Shown: one piece after another, positions 10,278-22,919 of the stretch
How the letters are laid out: each line of letters opens with the position of its first letter
Position numbering within the stretch: the stretch's first letter is position 1
NCBI GenBank assembly: GCA_020912385.1
Contig: CP087214.1
Coordinates: 1,798,001-1,862,000 of the forward strand
DNA: 64,000 bases
From: Neofusicoccum parvum
Taxonomy: Eukaryota; Ascomycota; Dothideomycetes; Botryosphaeriales; Botryosphaeriaceae
Reading direction: 5' to 3'
Translations under genes and position numbers: made by a program
Notes under the pieces: model-generated
Told to the model about the DNA's origin: nothing
What the model saw: only the letters and a program-made list of their open reading frames with translations
Databases searched by the model: none

Positions 10278-12127
10278 TGTTCTGGCGCTGCGGGTGTGGA
10301 GGTGGTGAGATGCAGAGGGAGAGGGCGCGCGGGGCTGTGGTGGGCAGCAGGCGGCGGGCAGAGAGAAGGCAGACTAGCTGGGCTGCGGGCTCGGGGCGTG
10401 CGAGTCGGCTAAGGAAATAATGTGGGTACACGATGACGGGGCCGGTGGGCGAAAGGTGTTTGGCAGAGGGCGAGCTTCTGGCGTGGCGGATAGAGCGTTC
10501 TGGAAAGGCGCGGTTGGATTTGTCGCGGAGGAGCAGCTGAATGACGACGGTCCCGCAGTGCGCGATGCTGCCAGCGGACGGGAACCCCTCGCTTCACCCG
10601 CGCGCGCACTGGTATCAGCAGCAGCGCGCTGCCAGGCTGGCGCGCCCGCCTCCACCGCCGCTCGGCGGTGCAGCGCCGCTGCATGGTGGTGAGGCGCCCA
10701 ACGCTGCCTCTTGCCCGCCGGCACCGCGCACGCTGACGGCGCGCCAGCCCTACGAGCGAGTGCAATGGCTCGCTCGCGCGCGCGCCGTTTGGCCGCAGCC
10801 TGCGGGCAGCGGGACGTGTCGCCATCGCGGCCTTATCTTGCGGCGCCCGCTCGGGAGGCCGGACGGCCGCGTCGGTGCATGGCAGCGTTGGCGCGCGGCG
10901 ATCCGGCGCAGAAAAGGTATGACGTCGGCGCAGCGTCTCTCTCGCGGCAAGCGCCAGACAACTGCCGCCCGCCCACGACAAACCGCTCTGGCTCCACGTC
11001 CGACCGCGCGCGTTGCGAGCCCTCGCCGCCGCCGGCCGCGCGCCGTCACACCAGCCCGCCAGCACCGCTCCTCTGCGCGCCGTTTGCTCGCCCTGGCGCC
11101 GCGGCGCCGTGCCACCGCCGCCCCGCCCCGCGCCCAATCAGAGCCCCCGTCCGCGGCGCGAAGCTCTGTTTCCTGGACGAACGACACCCGCAGCACGCGC
11201 GCCATGGGCCCAAGTCGAGGAGATTGCTCCGCCGCGGGCGCTGAGGCGCCATCTTATCAATTGCCCAAAGAGGCATTCCTTGCTGCGCCGTTCCGCAAAA
11301 TGCTGACTGCCTTTTCAAGCGGCCGGAGGCCTTCCAACACCCGTCCCACTTCTCATCATCTTTTCGTCATCTTGGCTGCACCCCTCCCACGGTTCGGTTT
11401 CAGCTTCGCGCTGGCGTCACCAGAGGCAGGCGGCGTCTCAGATGTGGAAGCAGACTGCCGGCGAGTCATCTCCGTCCGCCGCGAACTCTATTTAGCCAGC
11501 AGTGTTGTCTTGATGTGTGACGGGCGGCATGAATGTGACGGGTCACTTTCTGAGAGTCGCCCTCCGCGCTTCGTGGTGGTCAGCCCGTGGAGTCCCAAAG
11601 TAACAGCGGTGCTACGCGGCCATTTGGGTTATCTTGGTGTCTCTGTAGCAAAGTATGCGCCCTGCCCGGCGCCCTTACGCCATCTCGGTGCAAGCGGGAG
11701 CGCAGCTGTTTCGAAACGGGCGCCGGGAGCGGCTCGCGGAAAATCCTGGATTGAGGACGGCCGTTCAGGTCCCCTACTCCCAGGCGCGAGCGGGTGAAGG
11801 GATGGGAGGCGAAGTGTTGGCCCCCTTCCGGCATTAATTAGGCTTCGAACCTTGTTGAGACCTTGCTTTCGGCTGTGGGCTGGCGTCCTCGGAAGTTAGA
11901 GCCGTGGTGCCCAAAATGAAAAAAAGGCAGCAGCACGGCCGATGACCGGCAGCCCGTTCAACAACATTTTCAGCCCCCACCCCATCTAAATCCCGATCCC
12001 CCGGCGATTATCGATAAGCGCGGTCACGTGCGGGGCGCTTCTCGGCCCGGCTGTGCTTCGTCGCAGCTCGACGGCGGCCCGGCAGCTGGACCTTTCATCA
12101 CTCTTCCTAGCAGCAACCTCCGACATC
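10278..12127. other. GC-rich divergent promoter region, 1.85 kb
   Basis: This separates two outward-pointing genes. It contains one long ORF (10541-11797, plus) of Arg/Ala/Pro-rich sequence without an ATG start, domain or conserved block, which I read as chance openness of GC-rich DNA. The part nearest 12128 has an AT-richer patch and a short A tract. Confidence 0.4.
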
Positions 12128-12946
12128 ATGGCGTCTACCCGTTCCGCCCTCGCACGATTGACACGCGCTCGAGCACATACAGCCACCTTCCCTGCACGGC
12201 CCGTGTCGCCAGCAGCGCGCCCGCGATGTCTCGTCGGCGCGACGCGCGCCTACGCCGCAACCACCGCTGATCGCCTCCCGCGCATCGTCCAACCCAGCCT
12301 GTGGCAGAACCTTCTCCCAAAGCACTTCCGCTCTTCCCACAAGCGACCGTTCACGTGGCGGGAGTGGCGGGCGAAGGACTGGAATCCTGCCTCTATTTAC
12401 ATCATGTTCGGTCTCGTCGTCGGCTCGAATGCCATCAACACCTTGATATTGCGGAGGGATATCGCGGACTTTACTAGAAAGGCGGATGCGAAGATTGCGC
12501 TGCTGCGCGAGGTGTTAGAGAAGGTGCAGAACGGAGAAGAGGTCGATGTGGAGCGTATACTGGGTACAGGACGGCAGGAGAGTGAGAGAGAATGGGAGGA
12601 GGGTATGTGCACCAATCTTTCTCCTGTCCAGAACTGAATAAGCGCGGATGGGTTGATCCTGGGGACATTGGCGCTCTGCTTTCCATCATGCCACGCTGGG
12701 TTTGAGGATACGAGGCGGTTAAAAGCACGGCTAACATACTGATCAGCATTGAAAGAGATCGAGGAAGAAGATCGGACGTTGCAATCCCGCAAGCGACGGA
12801 AAGCATCAGCAACAGAAGCTCGTGAAGCTGCACTGCAACCTGCAACACCAACAAAGTCGACACCTGAAGACGATTCCAAGGACGCAATGTCGATAGTGGG
12901 CCATGTAGTACCTCAGGATCGGAGGGGACCCATAGGTTTCTATTGA
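12128..12946 (+). CDS. Mitochondrial inner-membrane-type protein, probably DUF5321 family
   Basis: Exon 1 12128-12602 and exon 2 12747-12946, separated by a 144-bp intron with a GTATGT donor and a CTAAC branch, give 224 aa. Residues 1-45 are Arg/Ser/Ala-rich without acids, a classic mitochondrial presequence. Then comes a conserved-looking block (WQNLLPKHFR, RPFTWREWRAKDWNPA), one transmembrane segment (IYIMFGLVVGSNAINTLIL), and a charged helix (DIADFTRKADAKIALLREVLEKVQNGEEVD). The C-terminus is acidic then basic (KRRK) and disordered. The pattern of a presequence, one membrane span and a matrix or intermembrane coil matches fungal proteins filed under DUF5321; the family assignment is from memory of that pattern. 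The biochemical role is unknown. Confidence 0.8.
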
Positions 12947-14704
12947 ATCTAGCAGCGTAGCTGCTTGTACCGCATTGATTGCACAGCACTGGAGTACTGG
13001 ATCATGTGCGGGATAAATGACAACAAGTGCATTCATTTAGTGCGCTTCACCGCATCTACGGTCTAATAATTGATGAGCGCTTGGAGTAGGAAAGTCATTT
13101 ACTAATCAGTACCGAGGCACGGCAGTGAGACACGGGCAAGATCTAAGAACAGGGAGCGTCTACAGTAGTAGAAAATGGCATACGTGAACTAAGTAAAGCA
13201 GGAAGAAGCTGGAGCTTCTCTTCTAGTCCGAACGACCACGCACCACTTTAAGATTTTGGCTCGTCCGTGTTATCAAGGGTGTTGAGTTCTGGACCTTCGC
13301 TTTGTTTCTTTCTGAGGGTTTCCTTTCCTTGCTTAAATGTTCCGTTGCTCAGTCATAGAGCTACTATTGTCTCTAGTATGCAGTTGCTGATCGCTGAGAG
13401 AACAAGTTTTCAGTGAAAGACGATGATAACCACCTAGCTTTAGTACGAATGCATTTGACCTTTCATATAATTGCGGAAGTCATCCTTGCTTGGTGGTTTA
13501 GTCGGATAGAAAAGCCTCTTACAAATCTGTATTGTTCTTGGATCTTGAATACTCTTGGAAAACTTCACGATAGACCCCCACATCCAGTACTATAAGCTCT
13601 AGATTTTCTTCGAATACCGTTCAAAGTATTTGATTGAATATTCCATGACCTTCTCCTCTAAGAGATGTTGGTGCAGCTGCTGCGCGTTGAGGGCTGTTCA
13701 GCTTCTTCATAGCCTACTTTCCTTCATCAACACAGCCACCGTCCATCAATCGTAATCATCAAGTTACCACCCAATCTTGAAGCCTTTTAAATAACTTGCA
13801 AGGTCCAGGCTTTGGCCTCTTTTCTGTCTTACATGTCTTTCCCTAACCTGACTTTGCTGATGCCACGCAATTCCTACGTGTGGGGGTCTGGATGCACTCC
13901 TAGGTGTTCCTTGGCGCTCAAAGCAGCGTCACCGTCGGAGAGCACGTCATTCCTTTTTCAGGCACAGCCGACTGGTGATAGAAACAAGTCGAATGGCAAA
14001 AAGGCAACGAATACGAGGTCCAGGCTTTTCGCCTCGCGCATCCGACCTGAATGATTGCCATGCCTCGATATTCATCTGTTGCGCTCCGGTACCCGTATAC
14101 TTACCGCTGATTATCGTATAGTCTTCAGGGGCACAGAGAACTTTACGAAAGACTAGACTTCGCCCTCTCTCCATTCCCGGCCTGCATTCAAACAAAGAGT
14201 GATCAGACCAACGTACTAAGCCGGAAAGAGGACGTATGGTCATTCAAAAAAACGCACATGCCATGTGGAAGAAATTCCATCGTAGCGGGCCGGCACTCAG
14301 GCTGAAGGGCACAGATTACCCGTTGTCAAAGCACGGTTGATATGATGAGAAGCATGGGTCTTCAGACACTAATGACCAGGCTCTTGACTGAGATACTTAC
14401 TTATCAAAGAAAAAAGACGGTGTGAAGTGAGGCGGCAAACGAACGTCTGCTAATTTTGTCTTGGCCCACCACCAGCAGGTTCCGTCCACGCGACATAATA
14501 CCTAAAGGAGAGTCAGGGCTAAGTGCCGAGTTTTCGGGACCCAAGGGAAGGCATCCGCCGCTTCCATAGAGTGCTTTCTAATGCAACTGTCGCCACCGTC
14601 ACGAATATTGGAGCGTTGCTACCATTCTCCACTGCGGGAAAAGACAGCCAGCATATGGATCCTCCTGAAACTGAAAACCGCAAATCCTCTACCTATTCTG
14701 ATCC
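12947..14704. other. AT-richer intergenic region, 1.76 kb
   Basis: Lies between the 3' ends of two convergent genes. Only scattered short ORFs occur (for example 13413-13595 and 13812-14054). No domain, tRNA box, repeat unit or splice chain is visible. Confidence 0.45.
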
Positions 14705-16885
14705 CTACTGATCATCACCCCCCACTGCCGCTTCCCAAACGCACCTCTCACACATGCACATGCCGCCGAGGGCGCCAGCAGCCCACTCACGCCTATCCTT
14801 GACTTGTAGATCAATGTCACAGTAGTGGCTCAGGACCTCATCTCCCTTGCGTAAGCCCGGCATGTTCCTATCAGCGTCGCCGTCCTTCTTCCAGCCCTTC
14901 CACGCCACCCTCTCCTCTCGGGCCCAGAAGCGCATGTTGCCGCGCCACTCCCAGGCGACGTTCGGGTCGCAGCTATGATTGGCGAGGCACCAGAGCGGAT
15001 GCACGGCACCAACGTCGGGCTTGCCGTCGCGGCCCTGGCGCGCGGACGCTGTGCCACGAAACTTGGCATACAGTGTGTTGAAGACCCAGAAGTCGTATCT
15101 GGCCGAGGCGGTGAATATGTTTACGTCCATCTTCTCGAGCATGTGCAGGGGCGTCAGGACATTGGCACTAAAAGAGAAGGGCAGTGTTCGGGGGGCGCCG
15201 CCAAAGGCGTCTTTGGACGGTCCGAGCGGCGACGGCGTGAGGGAAATGTTGTCGTCTTGCTCGGAAGACGAGATATGATAGTCGCCCCAAATGTACTTTA
15301 GCTCCTTTAGCTCGAGTGGATGTACGTCCTGGGTCTCGGCCATTGCCAGGGCGCGAAGCAGCAGGAGCGAATAAAGCGCATCGGCCGCCTCAGCGGCAGG
15401 GGCATCTTTGGCGATAGCCTCGACATCATTGCCGCAAAGGGCAGGATGATATGCTTCTTGAGCCAGATCATGGCAATCCTGACAGCAGAAGACAATGTCA
15501 TCGCAATCTTCGCAAAAGGCGCACTGGCTCGCTTCGGAGCCATTGCGCAAATCTGGTAGCGGCGCGCTGCAGGCATCGCAGTACGAGTCGTGAAGTCGTG
15601 CATTGGCGGTGAGCAGGGACTTCTCATCGAGGATCATCTCGCCCGGAGACACGTCCTCTCGCGCAAATACGCCAAGCTGTTTGATCGTCGGGAGCACTGA
15701 CTCGCCCGAAGGGTCGCGGCTGGTTTCCCTGTTAGTTCCGTGACTCGTGGCCGCTATAGCGCAGGATCGAATATCGGTGTGCAATTCGGAACATGCTTTA
15801 TTGAACGCACAGGGGTGCAAGGCGTAGGATTTTGGCATAGAAACTTACCCGGTAACTGGGTCGGCGTCGGACATAAGGAGTGGAAGCTCGGTAACCCGGG
15901 CTTCGAGCTTGGGCGCGACGGCGCTGATCTGCACATTGAGCAGCGCGAGGGACTCGGCAGAGTACCTGTCCGGCTCAAAGGTGTTCCATGGATACAATTC
16001 ACGCCTCACAAAGGTACGATCCGGGTAGTCTTCGCGCGTGATGTCCTCGTCGTCGAGACTGAAGCCACGAGAGGCGAAGTGATGCCGCAGACGCTGGTCT
16101 AGAGCTTCTCGGAGCTTCAGTAGATGGGAGTTGTTCGAGTTGGCCTTCAGACCGCGAAGGCAGAAGTCATGGGCGCTTTTGAGGCAGCCGCATGCTAACA
16201 GACTGCCTGCCATGAATGCATATCTGGGTCGCTCTCAGCAAAGTTCTCCTCCCACAAAAATACCATGACCTACGCCGCGTCAGTCCACACAGTCTGTGCC
16301 CACAAGCAGGCTTCATCCTCTTCAACCTCGACATCACACTCCTTAGATTCTGTGCATTCAGCCAGGCGCTGGGACGCGTCAGGAAATTTGGCGGCGTGTT
16401 CTTGCGCCAGCTCAGCCCTCACGGAGGCAGGCTTCCTTGCGACCTCCTCTGTGATATCCTCCAGCGCTTGTTCGTGGTATTCCCCAGACTCGTCCAGCAC
16501 TTCGTCCACGAGCAGAAGAGCTCTGTAGGCTTCTCCAGCCGCAAGGTCAGGGAAGCCGAGGGCACGATATAGCTCGGCTTGTTGCAGGCGAAGCGAGATG
16601 CTGTAGGGCTGCTCGGCGATCCGGTTCTGTGACTCTTCGAGACGTTGGAGCAAAAGTGTTGGCGTCGGCGCATCCTACAAGGCAATCTAGAAATCAATTT
16701 ACTACTGTGGCCTGGCAGCAAGGCGCAAGAAGACTTACCTCAAGCTTCAGGGCGGACAGGGCGGGGCTCTCTCGCGGGACCGCCGCGGGACTCTCCTGGG
16801 CTGAGACATACGAGGCGATGCAGAGAGCGAGGTTGTGCAGCGAGCGGTCGATGTCAGAGGGAGACGCGCGGAATGCAGCGTCCAT
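14705..16885 (-). CDS. SET-MYND (SMYD/Set6-like) lysine methyltransferase with helical N-terminus
   Basis: Four exons (16885-16739, 16674-16274, 16223-15849, 15728-14705) give 648 aa. The first 300 residues are helical and TPR-like (LRLQQAELYRALGFPDLAAGEAY and the SLLACGCLKSAHDFCLRGLKAN segment). The SET domain starts near residue 310 with LGVFAREDVSPGEMIL. It is interrupted by a MYND-type zinc-binding insert (CDAC, CAFCEDC, CCQDC and a final HPALC) and resumes with NHSCDPNVAWEWRG, the core NHSC-PN motif. It then has GDEVLSHYCDIDLQVKDRREW and ends with a CxCxxC post-SET cluster. Such enzymes transfer methyl groups from S-adenosylmethionine to protein lysines. The usual Y-x-D after GDE reads HYCDID, so activity should not be assumed. 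Intron 2 uses the donor GTAGGT inside a codon just before an apparent TAG. Confidence 0.88.
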
Positions 16886-17268
16886 GACGGCGGGGTGCCG
16901 GAGAAGTTTGTGGAGGCAGCGACGCGGGGTTGAACTTTTTCTTAGCTTCGGCGCCGCGGCCTCATGCCGCCCGCAACGTCATCGCTCACACCATCGCTCG
17001 GCCACCTCCCTCATCCGGCAAGCCTCGGCTCAATTGTCGTCGGACTCTCTCTGCGCTCCCATCCCCTTTCCAACGCTCTCCAGTCACTCTGCCATGACTT
17101 GATTCGGCTCTATTGCTGTCTGCAGCTATCCAGAATGCACCAAACAACCACGCGAATTCCAAGGCACTCGAAGCATCCACCCCGACGAGACCGGAAACAC
17201 ATCGCCAACGAAGCCTCTAGCTCACCCGGACATATCCACGCGCCTATCCGCCCACCTCAAAGGTGCCC
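16886..17268. other. Short intergenic region, 383 bp
   Basis: 5' flank of the SET-MYND gene and 3' flank of the GMC oxidoreductase gene; both are on the minus strand. No feature stands out. Confidence 0.4.
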
Positions 17269-19520
17269 TCACGCATCGTTGATGATGACGTCCGCTGCCT
17301 TCTCGGAGATCATGTAGATCGGCTAGTATATTGTCAGCGGCCAGGAACCAGAAAGCGTATGCCATGTGCTACTTACGAGTGCCACGTAAAATCCCGGGAT
17401 ACGATTGAAGGACGACGCGTCGACGACACGGAGACCATCGACGCCGCGCACCCGGAACTTGGAGTCCAGCACTGCCATTGGGTCATCGTCCGCTCCGATG
17501 GGGCAGGTGCACGACGCGTGGTGGCCCCAGGCCTCGTCCTTGATGAACTGCTTCATCTGCGCCTCCGAGGAAACGTTGGTGCCCGGCCATGTCTCGCTGA
17601 AAGAGCCATCCAGCGGAATCAGGTTCTTGAACATCTTGCGCGAGAGCTCCATGGCCTCGTACACCGCCTGCAGGTCCTTCTCGTCCGCCCCGTCCTCGGT
17701 GTTGCCCGTGTCGAAATAGTTGAATGTAATCTCGGGGACGTCGCGCGGATCCGTGCTCCGCAGCTTAACCGTTCCCTTGTTGTTGCGGGCGTGCGCCTTA
17801 AGGACGATCCAGGTCCAGTGCTTAGCATCGGACAGGCCGATACGGGAGTAATCCGGGTAGTAGCCAGGGAAGTTTGCCGGAGCACCGGAGATCAGGACGT
17901 CCGGGTCGTCATCCTCTGCAGCTGCCGACGTTTTCTTGACGATGGCGATGGCGATACCATTAGTGGCGTACGTGCCCTTGAGCAGAGCGGTCGGGTACTT
18001 CTCCCACCGCTCAAGACATGGGTCTGGCAGCGAGTAGCCGAATGTGCAATCCTTTGTGATTGTGAAGTCTGTTCGCGTCTCTCCAACAAGGCCAGTCTCA
18101 TAACGGTCCTGCATATTAGTACCAACGCCCGGAAGCTCTTTCACAACCTCAATCCCGAAGCTCTCCAGCTCCTCTCTTGGACCAACACCGCTAAGCTTGA
18201 GAAGCTGAGGCGTATTGAATGCCCCAGCAGCGAGGATGACCTCCTTGCTCGCGTTGACAGATCCTGCGGCGCCTTCGGCGCTGGCATAGCGTGGGTCGGC
18301 AGCGTACAGACTCTGTCCGGTCAGGTAGTCTACGCCAACTGCCTTCGGAGTGGAGCCCGTCTGGTCAAACCGGACTTTGGTCACCAGTGTGTTCAGGCTG
18401 ACGTCAAGGTGGTATTTCCGGGTTCCGTCAGAGTTGACAGCGTTGGCAACGTCCAGGATGAAGTCTCGAGGTCCATTCCTTTTCGAGGTCGAGGCATCGA
18501 TCGACAGAGGCACTTGGTATAGACCCTCGGTCTTATCACGTGCAGATCCGGGAGCATTCAGGTCACTGATGAGCACTTGAGCCAATCCGGTGACAGTCGT
18601 GAGGAGCTTTGTCACAATGTTTTGGCCCATTGCCTGCTTGTGAGTTAGATGGGTCTATTCTGCACGCTTGTCAACTGGGCATCTACTGACCGTAGCACCA
18701 GAAAGGATCAGCGAAAGCAGCTTCTGATCCTCCACAACAAGCGACAGATCGGTCAATGCGGTCCCGAGCCAACCATCAAAGCCGTGGCCCACGATGCTGC
18801 TAGGGAGGTACCGGTTACGCTCCAGTTTTTCGTAGTATGTCCTCATGTTCGCTGGCGACCACGAGTCATCGCCGGTAAGCTCCTGGATGTGCGTCCAATC
18901 GCTCTCGTGCGGATCTGGAATACTTCAGTCGACGAGTTATCTCGCAGCAATGAGCTACTCACAAATGGTGATCATAGCGTTGTGGGCTGCGCATCCGCCC
19001 AGAGTCCCCGCCCGCGGATAGAGGATTCCAAGAGGCTCGGCTCCCTCGGGTGGATACTTGCCCACGTACTGGCCACCAGCTGCAGTCTTCCACACCATCT
19101 TGGAATCTCTCTCCTGCCGACTTGTGTTTGCATAGTGGTGGACGTAGTAGTCCCACTTCATGGGGGTGTATTCTGTGGATTGCAACTGCATCGCCGGCAC
19201 CATCTGCGCGGTTGCGTTGCCCTGGTCATCACCAGCTTCGATCAACAGGACCTTGTGACCAGCGAGAGCAAGACGAGCTGCCAGAGGACCCCCACCAGGC
19301 CCGGAGCCGACGACAACGTATTCATACTCGGTAGTCGAATTGACTGCACGGCGGGCGTGGTCATGGATGTATCTCTTCTCATTATGCAAAGGGCGAGGTG
19401 GTATATTACTGCCGGTATGTGAGCAAGAAAGCCACTTCGCAATGCATCACAATAGACTCACAGTGCTGAAGCAGCAACAGCAAAGGTGGTCACCAATCCA
19501 AGATACTGTTGGACCAACAT
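17269..19520 (-). CDS. Secreted GMC-family FAD oxidoreductase
   Basis: Five exons (19520-19462, 19408-18963, 18914-18691, 18633-17377, 17322-17269) give 679 aa. Exon 1 encodes only the signal peptide (MLVQQYLGLVTTFAVAASAL). The FAD-binding Rossmann motif is VVVGSGPGGGPLAARLALAG near residue 45, followed by VLLIEAGD. The second GMC signature region lies around AAGAFNTPQLLKLSGVGP. The C-terminal catalytic region has WGHHASCTCPIG and RIPGFYVALPIYMISEKAADVI, the last part supplied by the small exon 5. GMC enzymes oxidise alcohols, sugars or cyclic alcohols with FAD; the substrate cannot be read from sequence. Secretion suggests an extracellular H2O2-producing oxidase or a dehydrogenase. All splice phases agree. 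Confidence 0.92.
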
Positions 19521-21214
19521 CTTGGCAAAATTATTAGGTTGGAATACCGTAAGACAATCGGAAAAGAGAGGACGTAGCCGAAACGGCTGCCAAGCAGGAT
19601 GCACAAAAGAATGACGGTGCTTGGTATACAAGAGTCGGCGAAAAAGGAACTATAAAAGAGCCGCTGAGATTCACAACCTGGGACAGTCGACCAAGGAACC
19701 CCTTTCACCTGTCTGCGCTTTCTACCGGATATCCGGACCACCAGGAACTCCGAAGGCATTGTTTCAGAGACGTTCTCCACTTGTGCGATTTGAGATATCC
19801 TCCTAACCTGGTGAGCGAAAGATCTGAGATGTGGCTTGCGCAGGTACCCATGGATCATGAGTAAGGGATGCTCGTGATGCCCGAAGGAAGAGGGCATCCC
19901 GGTGGTCTATGGCCCCCAAGGCTGAGGAATGGGGTCTTAGGCGAGAAGGAAACTCTATCCCAGTTCCAACGCTCATCCTCCGCCGTACGTTCGTCGCTCA
20001 CACCACCGGAAGCTTTGATTGGGCGTTGGCATCTTGATATTTCGATCGGCAATGGAAGCGGCCCCGTCCATCCCGACCGTTTGCTGTCAAGCTTTGACCA
20101 CAAACGGCTGTGCGCGGAGACGCTAACCACATCGAACAATGCCGTGGCTAATGGCTTCCTCCGTGCCCACTAGTGACGCATCCTGCACCCAGTGGACACA
20201 GTAACGGAGAAGATGGGCCACGTCTACGCCGCCCACACGGCCCTCGCTCAGATCGAGCTGCGTTCCAGGTGCCAGGAACCGCAAACAGCACGAATGTCCC
20301 GCTTGACAGACCTTGCCGAAAGAGCTTCCCGATGATCGTCGACGGCAATTGCAGCGGTCTGACTCTCGAGCTAGACTTTGCGGGCAACGGTCCTGTTTGT
20401 CTTCTTGCGCCTCGCTTACGACCGGATATGAGCTGCTTCCTCCGGTCAAGCGATGGCCGTCCACCGTGATGAGCGCTGTTTACGTAGAGCGGTGACGAGG
20501 AGACGCGGCAAAGCGCTGAGAATGGATTTTGTAATCGCGGATGCCCAAAGCGTTCGTGTTTGCCGGCGAAACGGAGAATATTCCAAACTGGTCCACCGCA
20601 TCGTCAAGCTCTAGACGATGTTCGGCTCACCCCCTTGCCCGGGGGAGCATACCCACTCGCCAGGGACTGAGCACGAGGCGTGCCACGTGGATGCGTGGCA
20701 AGGTGCAACATTCTCGAAGGCTGGAATGTCTCGAATCGATCTCTGCAGGGGAAGGGGCATCTCGCTTCCACGCAGCCGGGGACATAGTCTTGTCAATGGA
20801 GCGAATGATATCTGCATTCAGATGTTGTGCTCTCTGTGCTTGAGCATGCGTGGGAAGACTATCGTACGCCGGGGAAGATGCCGCCCTCCCTCTAGAAAAC
20901 CGAAGCCGCCACCCTAAGTAAAGTCGTCCCTGCCAGAAGTTTTGGATATCAACAATAATGTACTAAACACCCCTCCCTTAATGGCCCAACCCGGAAGTCC
21001 TCTTTCCGCCGTTCCCGTTTCCATTCCCGCTGCCGTCATTCAAAACCGAGAAGGCCATGGGTGAAAAGCTCGGAAGGTCGAGCTTCTGTTCGTCGTGATG
21101 ATGATGATGATGATTATTATGGGTGTCGAATCTTTTTTGATCCGCACTACAGGCGTCTCCTCTTGCGCGTCAGAAAAAGGAGAAAGGAAAAGAAAATTGG
21201 TTCCAGGCTGAGTC
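19521..21214. other. Intergenic region, 1.69 kb
   Basis: 5' flank of the GMC gene and 3' flank of the CFEM receptor gene, both on the minus strand. Only short ORFs lacking domains are present. A GAT trinucleotide run sits near 21098-21118. Nothing else is recognised. Confidence 0.4.
21098..21118. repeat. GAT microsatellite
   Basis: A short run of GAT repeats followed by ATT repeats, in the 3' flank of the minus-strand receptor gene. Confidence 0.7.
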
Positions 21215-22919
21215 CTACGTTTCTTGGTACCCGGCTCTGGTTGGTGGAAGGCTGTGGGCACCGCCGATGGACGTGCCGGCCTGGCTCTCGACATCGACAA
21301 GCGGAATGAAGTCGCCATCGTCGTCGCCCTTTGCACGGTTGGACAACTGGCTGCCTTTGGGGTTGTTGCTGCTGCTGAGCCCGTGACTGAGGGCCGAAGA
21401 TGTTGCGCCGTACGATTTGTCTCTTGTGGTCTGTCCCATGACTTTGGGAATGCAGTGCATCAAGAGAGAGCGCATTGCCGGCATCTGGGAGTTCATTAGT
21501 TGGTGTGGTGCTTTTGGAATATGGGAGACGAAAGCCACTTACGCATGCGCAGATGATGCCGACGTGGATTTCAATGGTGGACCAGTATCCGACGGCGGTG
21601 TAGTCCCCTTAAAGCCAGTGAGTATGCGGTACCAAGCGGGAAAGATCGCGAGAAAAACTTACATGTGAGGTTGTGGGTGCTGCCGAACTCGATCAGGACC
21701 TGGAGACGCAGAATACTGACGATCGTCACGCTAGGAGCAACCGTCAGAGCAAGATCCTATAAGAGCGAGGGGTAGCGATGTTTGACTTACAAGAAACCGA
21801 CCGAAAACATGAGCAGCAGCAGGAACTTCTTCCGCTTATTCAGCTGTAGCTGCCACAGCTGCGGCAGCGGGAGGATGATAACTATCATGTCCAGAATAAC
21901 GTTCAGCGCCGCGCTGGACCATCCTTGGGCATTGATGTTGTTGCAGGTGCCCTCATGCTCATCGTCCCACTGAAGCCAGGCGTACTTGATGGGCTTGCAT
22001 TGGAAAACCGATACCAGCACGAAGGCAATGGCGTATCCGGCGCAGAGTCCCATGGTCACGAATACCATCTTGCGGAAGCCTTTTTCAGGGAAAATCCTCA
22101 GGTAGAAGAGTAGGATGGAAATCTTCAACAGGGGAAGAGCGGAGAGATAAAGGTCCTCGTCGAAATAGTAGATCTGGGTCTCGTGAGCTAGACGGTCTGG
22201 TAAGGTTCGGCCCGGAATACTGACGTAGAGGATGTGCGTAATGTTGTCAAATGGGATTGTCCAGATATCCTTGCCCAGACCAAGGTTTGCCACTGCGAGG
22301 TATGTTAGTTTTAAGCTTGGCTGACCGACCACCGGGGCACTCACAAACAACCGAAAGGCAAGTCAAGGGCGCGACAAGGACAACGACAAAGGTCATGGCA
22401 GCGTCATCCCAACCCAGCGTGCCGCCAAAGTGAGGGAGCCGCGATACCATGCGGAGGACATAGGCAATCAGCGCGAAGATACCGCCGACGATGCCAGAAA
22501 CGGATACCGCCTTCGTCCTGTCTCGAACCGGGGCTCCGCAGAGTGTCTGGGTGGCATTTTTCGTTGCTACAAGCATCAGTCGCCGATCGAAAAAGGGTTG
22601 GGGGCCGACATACACAGCTGCTCCTTGACCTTGCAGCTTGTCAGGACACAGGCTTCGACCTGGGCAGTCAGGGTCGCGTTCGAGCAGCTGCATTCGGTGT
22701 CGGTCAAGGCGCAAGGCGATGCGGCGATGTTCTTCTCGAGACAGAGCAACTGGAACCGTCAGCGTGGAGTACGGACGTAACGAAGCGAGGGCGGGAACGC
22801 ACTCCGCAGCTAGGCATAGTGGACACGATCTGTGTCAGGTCCGCAGCGCTGGCAGTGGCAGCTTGGACTGCAGGGACCAAGGCGGCCAGCAGGGCTGACA
22901 GCAGCAGGGCAAACTTCAT
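21215..22919 (-). CDS. CFEM-domain, PTH11-like seven-transmembrane receptor
   Basis: Eight exons: 22919-22803, 22749-22614, 22566-22345, 22292-22225, 22173-21791, 21730-21663, 21607-21543 and 21484-21215; 442 aa. A signal peptide (MKFALLLSALLAALVPAVQA) is followed by a complete CFEM domain with eight cysteines (PSC, LLC, SPC, TEC, SC, EAC, SC, LC). Seven hydrophobic segments follow, with blocks typical of the fungal rhodopsin-like/PTH11 group: GWDDAAM, KISILLFYLRIFP, FQCKPIKYAW and CNNINAQGWSSAALNVILDMIVIILPLPQLW. The tail after CMPAMRSLL is hydrophilic and Ser/Asp-rich, as expected for a cytosolic C-terminus. These receptors are thought to sense surface or host cues. Exon 4 is only 68 bp and intron 4 is a stop-free multiple of three. 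Confidence 0.92.

Noticed and set aside
10541..11797. 418-codon open frame on the plus strand between the lactonase and DUF5321-type genes
   Set aside because: Arg/Pro/Ala-rich, no domain or splice context, overlapped by equally long frames on both strands; a consequence of high GC.
16261..16273. In-frame TAG in the SET-MYND gene suggesting a pseudogene
   Set aside because: It lies inside a 50-bp intron with a GTAGGT donor and CAG acceptor; splicing restores the frame exactly.
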